Under the pieces are notes generated by a model, which did no database searches, was not told the origin of the DNA, and worked only from the letters and a program-made list of their open reading frames with translations. Shown one piece after another: positions 1-6,656 of a stretch of DNA of 7,957 nt; positions within the stretch are counted from its first letter, which is position 1; every line of letters starts with the position of its first letter. The position numbers and the translations under genes were made by a program. Source of the stretch: Muribaculaceae bacterium (GTDB lineage Bacteria > Bacteroidota > Bacteroidia > Bacteroidales > Muribaculaceae); the NCBI GenBank assembly GCA_029062725.1, contig JAIDPP010000084.1:1-7957 (forward strand), written 5' to 3'.

Positions 1-81
1 ACTTTAAGTAGAAATAGAAATAAAACATTCGTAACGTGTAACTCAAGGTCATATCTGAGCTGTCTTTGTGAGTTGGTTCTG

Positions 82-115
82 CAAAGATAACATTTGTTAA
101 CGTAACAGTCAAGAA
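82..115 (-). promoter_or_regulatory. Bacteroidota-type promoter reading off the left edge
   Basis: On the minus strand TATCTTTG (89-82) matches the -7 consensus TAnnTTTG exactly. CTTG (113-110) matches three of four bases of the -33 consensus TTTG. The spacer is 20 bases, within the usual range for the primary sigma factor of this phylum. Transcription would start near position 77 and run leftward out of the window, so the target gene is not visible. A 13-base palindrome lies inside the spacer and could be an operator. Confidence 0.65.
95..107. promoter_or_regulatory. Palindrome TGTTA-ACG-TAACA in promoter spacer, possible operator
   Basis: TGTTA (95-99) and TAACA (103-107) are perfect inverted repeats around ACG. 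They sit between the -33 and -7 elements of the leftward promoter, where a bound protein would block RNA polymerase. A related minus-strand element GTTAC-AC-GTTAC lies at 42-31, downstream of the predicted transcription start. The symmetry and placement are seen in the sequence. The operator role is inferred and no regulator is identified. Confidence 0.3.
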
Positions 116-253
116 ATATTTAAATTAATTGAAAAAAAGATGTTTTTTTGTCCTTTATGGTGTGTTGATCCAAGCAAGGTTGTATCTTTTCAAGCGTCTA
201 TTCTCTGCCGGCCGCCATCCGAACCATAGAGACCGCACCCTCGACATCCGGGC

Positions 254-297
254 AAAAAATTACGGTGTGTCAAAAATCTAATGTTTTGACACACCGT
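254..297 (-). terminator. Rho-independent terminator of the holB-nucleotidyltransferase unit
   Basis: A perfect 14-bp stem (262-275 with 284-297) encloses an 8-base loop. On the minus strand it is followed directly by AATTTTTT (261-254), a typical U-tract. It begins 37 bases after the stop codon of the nucleotidyltransferase at 335. The plus strand has no T-run after the stem, so the terminator works in the leftward direction. Confidence 0.88.
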
Positions 298-334
298 TAA
301 CTATTGAAGGAACGCGCTCTGACTAAGGCAACTG

Positions 335-1234
335 TCAGAAGAGGGGAGAGGGGTAGGCGCCCTCATCTGTGAGGCGGCGGAACATCTCTACCGTTGCCGG
401 ACGGTCGGCGGCGTATGTCACGCCGAACCATTTCGAGGGGGTGGGGATCACGCGGAGACGGATGGTGCCATCCTTGATTAGGTTGTTTACAACGGTCGGA
501 ATATAGAATTCCGATTTAAGTTCCTTGGAATGTTCGGTGAGGAAGTCGATGAAGGCCTTCTCGGAATAACCGAAATAGTCGGGAGTGAAACCCCAGAGGT
601 TCATGGATACATTTGCGTTTTTCGGGAAGGGCACTTCCTCTCCATCCTTGATCTGAATGATCTCGTCGTCCTTGCGTTCGATGCCGTGACATTCGGTGAC
701 GTCGGTCAGGAAACCGTCTTTATCGACCGTGCAGAGTCCGCGGCTGACGCCTCCGTTCTCGCTAAGGGTGTTCTCGATGTTGAAACCGACCATGCAGTAT
801 TCATTTTTCTTCCCCTCCATCTCCTTGAGTGCGTCCGCGAGGATACGGAAACTCTCGGCTCCGTAGTAGTCGTCGGCGTTGATGACGGCGAAAGGCTCGT
901 TGATTACATCCTTACCCATCAGGACAGCCTGTCCGGTACCCCAGGGTTTGGTACGCTCCGGGGCTGCCTCGAAACCATCAGGGAGGGCGTCGATACTTTG
1001 GAAAACGACTTCTACGGGGACGTGTCCCTCATATCTGGAGATGATCTTCTCGCGAAAATCCTTTTCAAAATCCTTGCGTATCACAAAAACTATCTTCCCG
1101 AATCCGGCGCGGAGAGCGTCATATACGGAATAGTCCATGATGGTCTCGCCATTCGGGCCGAGGCCGTCGAGCTGCTTGAGACCGCCGTAACGGCTTCCCA
1201 TGCCGGCGGCCAAAATGAATAGTGTAGGCTTCAT
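335..1234 (-). CDS. Sugar-phosphate nucleotidyltransferase (NTP_transferase family)
   Basis: This 299-residue cytoplasmic enzyme belongs to the GT-A-fold nucleotidyltransferases, which join a sugar 1-phosphate and an NTP to give NDP-sugar and pyrophosphate. The N-terminal signature LAAGMGSRYGGLKQ (residues 8-21) supplies the glycine-rich nucleotide loop, with Arg15 and Lys20 as the usual triphosphate contacts. KPWGTGQAV (96-104) matches the base/sugar-binding segment, and INADDYYG (118-125) carries the metal-binding aspartate. The LKQ form of the signature and a C-terminal part without hexapeptide repeats separate it from GlmU. Such proteins are often labelled glucose-1-phosphate uridylyl- or thymidylyltransferase, but the substrate cannot be read from sequence. 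A MurU-like cell-wall recycling role is another possibility. It starts 67 bases after the holB stop with no good promoter between them, so it is probably cotranscribed with holB. Confidence 0.85.
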   Translation of the reverse strand: MKPTLFILAAGMGSRYGGLKQLDGLGPNGETIMDYSVYDALRAGFGKIVFVIRKDFEKDFREKIISRYEGHVPVEVVFQSIDALPDGFEAAPERTKPWGTGQAVLMGKDVINEPFAVINADDYYGAESFRILADALKEMEGKKNEYCMVGFNIENTLSENGGVSRGLCTVDKDGFLTDVTECHGIERKDDEIIQIKDGEEVPFPKNANVSMNLWGFTPDYFGYSEKAFIDFLTEHSKELKSEFYIPTVVNNLIKDGTIRLRVIPTPSKWFGVTYAADRPATVEMFRRLTDEGAYPSPLF

Positions 1235-1301
1235 ATATAATTTCTTAATTATTCAGAGATAATTTCTTATTTGCAGGTCTGTTCCGGGATGAGTCCGCGG
1301 G

Positions 1302-2429
1302 TCAGCGCGGCTTGCGGAGGAGGAGGGCGATGATCAGGAGAAAGAGGTCATACATCACAATCTTGCCGTTGGCGTTGCGTGCGATGTCGTTTGATGCACG
1401 TCCGATCTCATTCATCATCCCCTCGACGTTTCCGTGGTTGATGAAAGGGGAGAAGCGTCGTGAGAACTCCTCTTCCGAGCGAGTGAGATATGAGATGTCG
1501 GGCATCTTCATGTTATAGATGAAATTCTCTCGGGTCATGCGCGACATGTAATCCAGAAAGCGCAGCAGTTTCTCGCGGCCGAATGAGGCGCAACGGTCTG
1601 CCAGGATGCGTAGCATGGCGAGTTTCTTCGCGTAGGCGTTGCGCATGATGTCGCGGAAGAGGGCCTCGAACTCATCTTTCTCCTCGGAGAAACCGGCGAT
1701 CTCGTCGGCCTTGGAGATGCGTCCCTCGGCGAGCTTGCTGAGCTCCAGAGCCTGATAGTCCTTCATGCCGTGGCGCGACATCAGATACTGTTCGATCTCC
1801 TCACGGCTCAGGGGCGACATATTGAAACGCTGCGTGCGCGAGGAAATGGTCGGCAGCACTTTGTCGTCCTCGTTCGATATGAGGATGAATACAGTGCCCG
1901 GGGTCGGCTCCTCGATAACCTTCAGGAGCTTGTTTGCGGCCTGGAGGTTCATTTTTTCAGGTAGCCAGATAATGAAGAATTTATGGTCGGAGGCGTAATT
2001 CGACATAGCCTCTGCCTGAACGATATAATCGGCGTCGTTGACATATATCTGGGGCCTTGAATTTCCTGCCTCTATAATCTCGAGCCATTTCTCGGGCTGC
2101 ATGGAGGGATATTCGGTAAGCATCCGCTTCCATTCCTCGATGCGGTCGGTGGAGAGCGTTATCTTATCCTTCTTGACTATGGGATAGATGAAATGGGTGT
2201 CGGGATTATTGAAAGAGGCATGCTGGAGGCATGAGCGGCATTGGCCGCAGGGCTCTCTGTCGCGACGGTCAGTGCAGTGGACGTAGGCGGCGAAAGTGCG
2301 TGCAAGGAGCGTCTTGCCGATTCCTGAAGGTCCGCTCAGCATTATGGCATGCGGTATCCGTCCATGATCGGCAAGATCAATGAGCGCGTCTTTGACTGCG
2401 CGATGTCCCAGTATGTCAGAAAACTTCAT
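1302..2429 (-). CDS. holB: DNA polymerase III, delta-prime subunit
   Basis: This is the clamp-loader subunit that helps load the sliding clamp onto DNA. From the ATG at 2429 it has 375 residues. An AAA+ domain carries a complete Walker A, GPSGIGKT (33-40). A zinc module uses Cys52, Cys61, Cys64 and Cys67. A Walker-B-equivalent region ends at NKLLKVIEEP (166-175), and SRTQ (197-200) replaces the usual SRC arginine-finger motif while keeping the arginine. The alpha-helical collar follows to the C terminus. A longer reading from an ATG at 2465 adds 12 residues (MTVRFLFLTFVE), but these overlap the promoter, and family members begin close to M-x-F-x-D-I-x-G, so 2429 is preferred. A tau/gamma (DnaX) identity is unlikely because of the length and the degenerate SRC motif. 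The nucleotidyltransferase gene follows downstream. Confidence 0.88.
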   Translation of the reverse strand: MKFSDILGHRAVKDALIDLADHGRIPHAIMLSGPSGIGKTLLARTFAAYVHCTDRRDREPCGQCRSCLQHASFNNPDTHFIYPIVKKDKITLSTDRIEEWKRMLTEYPSMQPEKWLEIIEAGNSRPQIYVNDADYIVQAEAMSNYASDHKFFIIWLPEKMNLQAANKLLKVIEEPTPGTVFILISNEDDKVLPTISSRTQRFNMSPLSREEIEQYLMSRHGMKDYQALELSKLAEGRISKADEIAGFSEEKDEFEALFRDIMRNAYAKKLAMLRILADRCASFGREKLLRFLDYMSRMTRENFIYNMKMPDISYLTRSEEEFSRRFSPFINHGNVEGMMNEIGRASNDIARNANGKIVMYDLFLLIIALLLRKPR

Positions 2430-2434
2430 TTCCA

Positions 2435-2466
2435 CAAAGGTAAGAAATAAAAACCGCACTGTCAAA
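2435..2466 (-). promoter_or_regulatory. holB promoter, ending 5 bases before the start codon
   Basis: On the minus strand TTTG (2466-2463) and TACCTTTG (2442-2435) are exact matches to the -33 and -7 elements, with a 20-base spacer. The -7 box ends five bases before the ATG at 2429, so the transcript should begin at or within a base or two of the start codon. This supports 2429 over the upstream ATG at 2465 and implies a leaderless or nearly leaderless mRNA. Confidence 0.75.
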
Positions 2467-2507
2467 AAAGGAGCCTCAATTTTATCGGAATGTAGAAAAA
2501 TAGTTAT

Positions 2508-2515
2508 TAAATTTG
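2508..2515 (+). promoter_or_regulatory. -7 box of the addB promoter, 4 bases before the start codon
   Basis: TAAATTTG fits TAnnTTTG exactly. No good TTTG lies 19-21 bases upstream; the nearest T-rich match is TTTATC at 2481-2486, so the -33 element is weak. The box ends four bases before the ATG at 2520. Its own TAA is an in-frame stop, so the coding region cannot extend further upstream. The first transcribed base is predicted at about 2519-2521. Confidence 0.55.
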
Positions 2516-2519
2516 CGTT

Positions 2520-5500
2520 ATGATTAAAAAGACCGCTTCCTTACCTTCGGGCCAAGCTCCGCGTCCCTTCCTCGAAAGCGTAGCCCGCGCCTACAATGCG
2601 AACTACGATGACTTGTCGGAATTCTGCTTCGTTTTTCCCAACAAACGAGCCGGCACCTTCTTCCTTAAGCATCTTCACGACGCATCGAAGAGGACGTCTG
2701 TGGCTCCCTTCGTCACATCTATCACCGACTTCGTGGCTCTTCTTGCCGACCATGACGTAGCTTCTCGTATAGATCTTCTTTTCCGCCTCTACAATATTTA
2801 CCGCTCATCCAACGGAGAGAACCGGACCGAAGGGGGAGAAAGGATCTTTACCGACTTCGACTCCTTCCGCAACTGGGGTGAGACCCTGATATCGGATTTC
2901 AGCGAAGTGGATCAATATGACGTTGATGCCGATTCGCTCTTCCGCAACGTGAAAGACTACCGGGAGATTTCCTCCTCCTTTCTGACTGATGAGCAAATAG
3001 AGGTGATGGTCCGCTATTTCGGCTATGCTCCCGGCATCAGGGAGGTGGAACGGTTCTGGCGCAATATGGAGCCTCCGTCCGATATAAAAAACAGATTCCT
3101 TCTCCTATGGCAGCAGATGGCTCCTCTCTACCATGCTCTCAACGACTCGCTACATTCCGAAAAGCTCTGTACGTCGGGAGGAGCCTACCGGCTGGCGCTG
3201 CGACGGCTCCGCGAGAAAGGAAGAGAGATCGTTCCCTGGAAGAAGGTAGTGATCGTGGGCTTCAACGCCCTTTCCACCACGGAGGCCCTTATCTTCGAGG
3301 AGCTCAAGGGTCTGGAACCGACTCCCGGCATAGCCGGAGACTTCGCAGAATTCTATTGGGACGGCACCGGACCGGTGCTTTCCGGAGGGGTCAACGATGC
3401 AGCGACCTTCCTTAAATATAACCGCCGTAACTTCCCAACTCCCGAGTGGGCCGGGGAATGGATGCGTCTTAGTGACACCGATGATATGCCGGCCACGCTA
3501 CGCGTCATCGGCTCCCCCTCCAATTCGGCTCAGGGCAAACTCGCCGGGATGGTAGTGGCCGAGACTATGGAGGCCACTTCGGTAAGCTCCGGTGGAGAAA
3601 AGCAGGAGGTGGGAGAAGCGGCGATCCATGACGCGAAGGTAGCGGTGGTGCTTCCTGATGAAAACCTTCTCATGCCCTTTCTTTATGCCCTTCCTCCCGG
3701 ACTTGGAGGAGTAAACCTAACGATGGGTTATCCGCTGCGCATCACCTCGGTGATGTCGTTCATCAGCCATCTGCGGCGGGTGCGCGCTACCCAACGCGGG
3801 ACCGGGGAGGATACGGCCTACTATCATTCCGATCTGCGGCACTTGCTGTCGCATCCCTATGTTCATGCTTTGGCCGGGAGCGGCGTGATATCGGAAATCA
3901 ACGGCTGGCTAAACCATCACCATAAGCTCACGATAACGACAGCAGAACTGCGAAAATTCAGCGATCCTCTCGCCGAACTCCTCCGCCCGCTCCCCGCGGG
4001 TGCCGATACGGCGACCATTATCGGTTATCTGGAGGAGGTGATGGTGACTGTTTCGGTGGCACTCGATAAAAAGGAAAGCGGGGTGGTGAAGTCGCGTATA
4101 GACCGCTCGCATATCGAAATTTACCGCGATGCCCTGCGCCGCCTCGGCACTGCCGCGTCTGAACATGGCATCGAGATGGGTATGGCGGGAGTCTTCTCGA
4201 TGGTCGATAGGCTTATCGGAGGCGAACAGGTCACATTCGAGGGGGAGCCACTGGAGGGGCTGCAGGTGATGGGTCTTCTGGAAACACGTGCACTCGATTT
4301 CGACAAACTTATAATCCTCTCGCTCAACGACCGGGTGATGCCCCGCAAATCGGCAGGGCGCACCTTCATTCCCGACTCGCTTCGCCACGGCTACGGTCTT
4401 CCGTATGCCAACTACCGTGAGGACCTCTTCTCTTATTATTTCTATCGTATGATCTCGAGGGCGAGGGAGGTGACGATGATCTATGATGCGCGTTCCTCGT
4501 CGGGGATGCGCAGCGGAGGGATGTCGCGTTATCTTATGCAGCTGCGATATCTCTACGCTCCGGACAGGCTACACTTCGAGAACCATAAATTTCTCCTTTC
4601 TCCGGAAGAGACCTCGGTTCGTGCGGTTGAAAAGACTCCTCTCGTGAAGGAGCAGCTGAGGGAGTTCACCAGAAGAGGCTCGCGGCGCAATTTTTCAGCC
4701 TCCGCCCTGAAAAACTATTTTAAATGCCCGGTTAAATTCTATTATGAGAACGTGATGGGGCTGAGGGCTGAGAATGAGCCCTCGGAATATATCGACGCCA
4801 TAGGCCTGGGAAACGTGCTGCATGAGGTTATGTTTCATCTTTATTTCCCGGTCGGGGAGCGCAACCGGTATTTAGAGAATCCTATAGAGATGACTGTTGA
4901 GAAGCTGGATGCTCTTTTAGCTGACCGGGATGGGATCGCGCGGATGGTGACACGCGCCATCAACCGCCATCACTTTCATCTCGGAGACGAAGAACTCGAT
5001 TCTCCGCTGACCGGTGCGGCGGCATTGGTAGCCGATAAGATAGTATCGCAGGTGGAGGATGTGCTGGCCTACGACCGGACGCTTGCTCCCTTCTCGCTTG
5101 TGGGAGGTGAGATCTCGGGCCTTGTGGAATGGCCGTTGCGAGATTCTGACGAGAAAGTCAATATGAAGTATGCGATCGACCGCCTTGACATAGTAACCCT
5201 CCCCGACGGCACTCGCTCCTACCGCATAGTAGATTACAAGACGGGAAGCTCCTACGTAAGGGCGCAGAGCATGGAATCCGTGTTCGACGGGAGTGAATCG
5301 GCTCAGAACCTCTTTCAGCTTATGCTCTACGCCAATCTGATGAACCGCGACATGGGGAAGGATGAAGCCGTGAGACTCGCCATCTACCAGATAGCGGAAC
5401 TCGGTAAGAATGGAGAGGTGGTGCCGACGATGTATAACCCGGCGGCTAAAGGGCAAGTGAAGTATGAACCGATGGAGACCCATTTCGACCATAACAAAGA

Positions 5501-5624
5501 ATTTCTGGAGCGGACTGACACCCTTCTGGCCGAGATATTCAGTGACGAGCCTTTTCATCCTGTCGATTCCGATGATAAATGCAGATATTGCAACCTCGGC
5601 CATCTCTGTGGAAGGACACTCTGA
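2520..5624 (+). CDS. addB: AddB-like PD-(D/E)XK nuclease with an iron-sulfur cluster
   Basis: This 1034-residue protein resembles the AddB subunit of the AddAB helicase-nuclease, which resects double-strand breaks for RecA-dependent repair. The N-terminal region has VFPNKRAGTFF (38-48) where a helicase Walker A would stand, so this half is probably not an active ATPase. A UvrD-like motif region lies at about 580-608 (LQVMGLLETRALDFDKL onward). The C-terminal nuclease domain shows His768 (GNVLHE), Asp887 (IDRLD), and Asp905/Lys907 in VDYKTG, followed by a QLMLY motif. Cys736 with Cys1021, Cys1024 and Cys1030 (CX2CX5C at the extreme C terminus) matches the 4Fe-4S staple of AddB. The AddA helicase partner is not in this window; the flanking genes are holB and rplY. 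The start is fixed by an upstream in-frame stop at 2508. No terminator is evident after the gene. Confidence 0.85.
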   Translation: MIKKTASLPSGQAPRPFLESVARAYNANYDDLSEFCFVFPNKRAGTFFLKHLHDASKRTSVAPFVTSITDFVALLADHDVASRIDLLFRLYNIYRSSNGENRTEGGERIFTDFDSFRNWGETLISDFSEVDQYDVDADSLFRNVKDYREISSSFLTDEQIEVMVRYFGYAPGIREVERFWRNMEPPSDIKNRFLLLWQQMAPLYHALNDSLHSEKLCTSGGAYRLALRRLREKGREIVPWKKVVIVGFNALSTTEALIFEELKGLEPTPGIAGDFAEFYWDGTGPVLSGGVNDAATFLKYNRRNFPTPEWAGEWMRLSDTDDMPATLRVIGSPSNSAQGKLAGMVVAETMEATSVSSGGEKQEVGEAAIHDAKVAVVLPDENLLMPFLYALPPGLGGVNLTMGYPLRITSVMSFISHLRRVRATQRGTGEDTAYYHSDLRHLLSHPYVHALAGSGVISEINGWLNHHHKLTITTAELRKFSDPLAELLRPLPAGADTATIIGYLEEVMVTVSVALDKKESGVVKSRIDRSHIEIYRDALRRLGTAASEHGIEMGMAGVFSMVDRLIGGEQVTFEGEPLEGLQVMGLLETRALDFDKLIILSLNDRVMPRKSAGRTFIPDSLRHGYGLPYANYREDLFSYYFYRMISRAREVTMIYDARSSSGMRSGGMSRYLMQLRYLYAPDRLHFENHKFLLSPEETSVRAVEKTPLVKEQLREFTRRGSRRNFSASALKNYFKCPVKFYYENVMGLRAENEPSEYIDAIGLGNVLHEVMFHLYFPVGERNRYLENPIEMTVEKLDALLADRDGIARMVTRAINRHHFHLGDEELDSPLTGAAALVADKIVSQVEDVLAYDRTLAPFSLVGGEISGLVEWPLRDSDEKVNMKYAIDRLDIVTLPDGTRSYRIVDYKTGSSYVRAQSMESVFDGSESAQNLFQLMLYANLMNRDMGKDEAVRLAIYQIAELGKNGEVVPTMYNPAAKGQVKYEPMETHFDHNKEFLERTDTLLAEIFSDEPFHPVDSDDKCRYCNLGHLCGRTL

Positions 5625-5670
5625 ACGGGGAAGGGAAAGATCTTTATTGAGAAAAAAACAGGTTGAAATA

Positions 5671-5702
5671 TTTGGCGGATAGGGAAATAATTGGTAATTT
5701 TG
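5671..5702 (+). promoter_or_regulatory. Promoter of the rplY-pth-hslR cluster
   Basis: TTTG (5671-5674) and TAATTTTG (5695-5702) match both elements of the Bacteroidota promoter consensus exactly, with a 20-base spacer. Transcription should start near 5706-5710. That leaves a 5' leader of about 115-120 bases before rplY at 5825, long compared with the near-zero leaders predicted for holB and addB. The remaining intergenic sequence after addB (5625-5670) shows no clear terminator hairpin. Confidence 0.8.
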
Positions 5703-5726
5703 CATGGTTTTTGCGGAAGTCATGGC

Positions 5727-5804
5727 ATGAACGACGTCTGGCTGAAGCAAAAGGATAGTGTGATGGGAAATTTGTTGGCCCGGAGCATAACTTATTTTGA
5801 GTAA
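5727..5804 (+). CDS. Possible 25-codon leader ORF upstream of rplY
   Basis: An ATG at 5727 opens a 25-codon frame ending ITYFE and TAA at 5802-5804, 20 bases before the rplY start. A GGAAG at 5715-5719 sits seven bases upstream and could act as a ribosome binding site. The peptide begins MNDVWLKQKD and matches nothing I recognise. The ORF lies wholly inside the predicted rplY leader, so it could be a regulatory leader peptide, but an open frame of this length can easily arise by chance. Confidence 0.2.
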   Translation: MNDVWLKQKDSVMGNLLARSITYFE

Positions 5805-5824
5805 CACAAAAACGGATTCAGAAA

Positions 5825-6472
5825 ATGAAGACTTATGTATTGAATGCCGAGCCCCGCGTGGAATGCGGCAAGAAGTCGGTAAAGGCTTTGCGTAAAGAGG
5901 GTAAGATCCCCGCAGTGATCAATGGCAGCAAGACAGTGGAGCTTCCTTTCACAGGCGAGCTCAAACCCGGAGAGAAACTTGTAAAGCTTGATGACAAGCG
6001 CGGTCTTGTCACTACCGACATCGCCGTAAAGGCAGAGGATGTCCGCAAGCTCATCTATACTCCCGACATCTTCGAGATCGACCTCACCGTAAACGGCGAG
6101 ACAAAGAAAGCTGTAATGAAGGAGCTCCAGTTCCAGCCCGTGAAGGATACCGTTCTTCACATCGACTTCCAGGAGGTATATCCCGACAAGCCGATCGTAA
6201 TGGAGGTTCCCGTGCAGATCGAGGGTCACGCAGAGGGTGTGAAGGCCGGTGGTAAGCTTACGCTCTCCATGCGTAAACTTAAGGTAAAGGCTCTTTACAA
6301 TGAGATTCCCGAGCGTCTGATAGTAAATGTTGACAACCTTGGTCTTGGCAAGTCGATGGCCGTAGGCGACCTCCACTATGAGGGCCTCGAGCTTATGAAT
6401 GCCAAGAACGCTGTGGTCTGTGCCGTACAGCTCACCCGTGCCGCCCGTGGTGCGATGGCAAAGCAGCAGTAA
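5825..6472 (+). CDS. rplY: 50S ribosomal protein L25 (bL25), Ctc long form
   Basis: This 215-residue protein is the two-domain Ctc/TL5 form of L25, which binds 5S rRNA in the central protuberance of the large subunit. The N-terminal L25 domain (about 1-92) contains the typical VECGKKSVKALRKEGKIPAV segment and ends near DIFEIDLTVNG. The C-terminal TL5-type beta domain (about 95-190) includes VLHIDFQEVYPDKPIVMEVPV and a later LGLGKSMAVGDLH stretch. A basic, Ala-rich tail follows. It has its own strong promoter upstream and lies ahead of pth and the S4 gene. The adjacency of ctc and pth is also seen in Bacillus subtilis (ctc-spoVC). No unusual residue or truncation is apparent. Confidence 0.95.
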   Translation: MKTYVLNAEPRVECGKKSVKALRKEGKIPAVINGSKTVELPFTGELKPGEKLVKLDDKRGLVTTDIAVKAEDVRKLIYTPDIFEIDLTVNGETKKAVMKELQFQPVKDTVLHIDFQEVYPDKPIVMEVPVQIEGHAEGVKAGGKLTLSMRKLKVKALYNEIPERLIVNVDNLGLGKSMAVGDLHYEGLELMNAKNAVVCAVQLTRAARGAMAKQQ

Positions 6473-6491
6473 TAACGCGCTTGATCCGCAT

Positions 6492-6525
6492 AATGAGACC
6501 ATATCCTCCGGGATGTGGTCTCATT
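6492..6525 (+). terminator. Strong hairpin with UNCG-type tetraloop after rplY
   Basis: Positions 6492-6506 pair with 6511-6525 in a 15-bp stem (one T-G wobble), closed by C(TCCG)G, a member of the very stable UNCG tetraloop class. It begins 20 bases after the rplY stop. Only TTT followed by ACATAAAT comes after the stem, a poor U-tract. It could therefore be a partial terminator, an mRNA-stabilising 3' end or a processing site that sets rplY expression above pth. The hairpin is certain; its role is inferred. Confidence 0.6.
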
Positions 6526-6644
6526 TACATAAATAGGATGGCAATGGAATCAGTTTCGGACAAAGCCAAAGAATTGTTTAAAAAGAGATACAGTTTGTTA
6601 GATAAATTGAAGGCCCTCTTCGGTATAGTGTCTGCCGAAGGCCG

Positions 6645-6656
6645 AAAGGAGGAGGG
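6645..6656 (+). promoter_or_regulatory. Shine-Dalgarno-like sequence supporting the pth start
   Basis: AAAGGAGGAGGG ends 10 bases before the ATG at 6667, with the GGAGG core at workable spacing. Strong Shine-Dalgarno sequences are uncommon in this phylum, so it stands out. It is also readable as codons for a Lys/Glu/Gly-rich stretch if translation begins further upstream, which weakens the argument. Confidence 0.45.

Larger units (their letters stand above)
1..250. other. AT-rich intergenic region with no recognised complete gene
   Basis: Apart from the leftward promoter listed separately, nothing here is clearly coding. An A7-GATG-T7 block at 132-149 is a purely A/T inverted repeat. On the minus strand, a frame beginning at an ATG at 52-50 (with a second ATG at 28-26) stays open to the window edge and would read MFYFYFYLK at its end. 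It could be the start of the next leftward gene, but 17 codons are too few to judge. A 30-codon minus-strand ORF at about 249-157 has no supporting feature. Confidence 0.5.

Noticed and set aside
132..149. A7-GATG-T7 inverted repeat as a terminator
   Set aside because: The stem is only A-T pairs and too weak to terminate. It is more likely compositional, or an AT-rich element upstream of the leftward promoter.
157..249. 30-codon minus-strand ORF beyond the terminator
   Set aside because: It lies just downstream of a strong terminator, has no promoter or ribosome binding site, and is Arg/Trp-rich without similarity to anything recognised.
530..1222. 230-codon plus-strand ORF opposite the nucleotidyltransferase
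   Set aside because: It lies wholly antisense to a gene with clear family motifs, and its translation shows no recognisable domain.
1254..1261. TATCTCTG on the minus strand as a -7 box for the nucleotidyltransferase
   Set aside because: It has one mismatch in the TTTG core and no TTTG about 20 bases upstream, so cotranscription with holB is simpler.
3909..4388. 159-codon minus-strand ORF inside addB
   Set aside because: It has no domain or start signal and is fully contained within the addB coding sequence.
4917..5807. 296-codon minus-strand ORF over the addB 3' end and the rplY promoter
   Set aside because: It is antisense to the iron-sulfur nuclease domain and runs across a strong promoter and leader. 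It has no family motif and is best explained as a shadow of codon usage.
5792..6502. 236-codon minus-strand ORF covering rplY
   Set aside because: It is antisense to a confidently identified ribosomal protein. The leucine-rich translation reflects the complementary reading of Lys/Glu codons.
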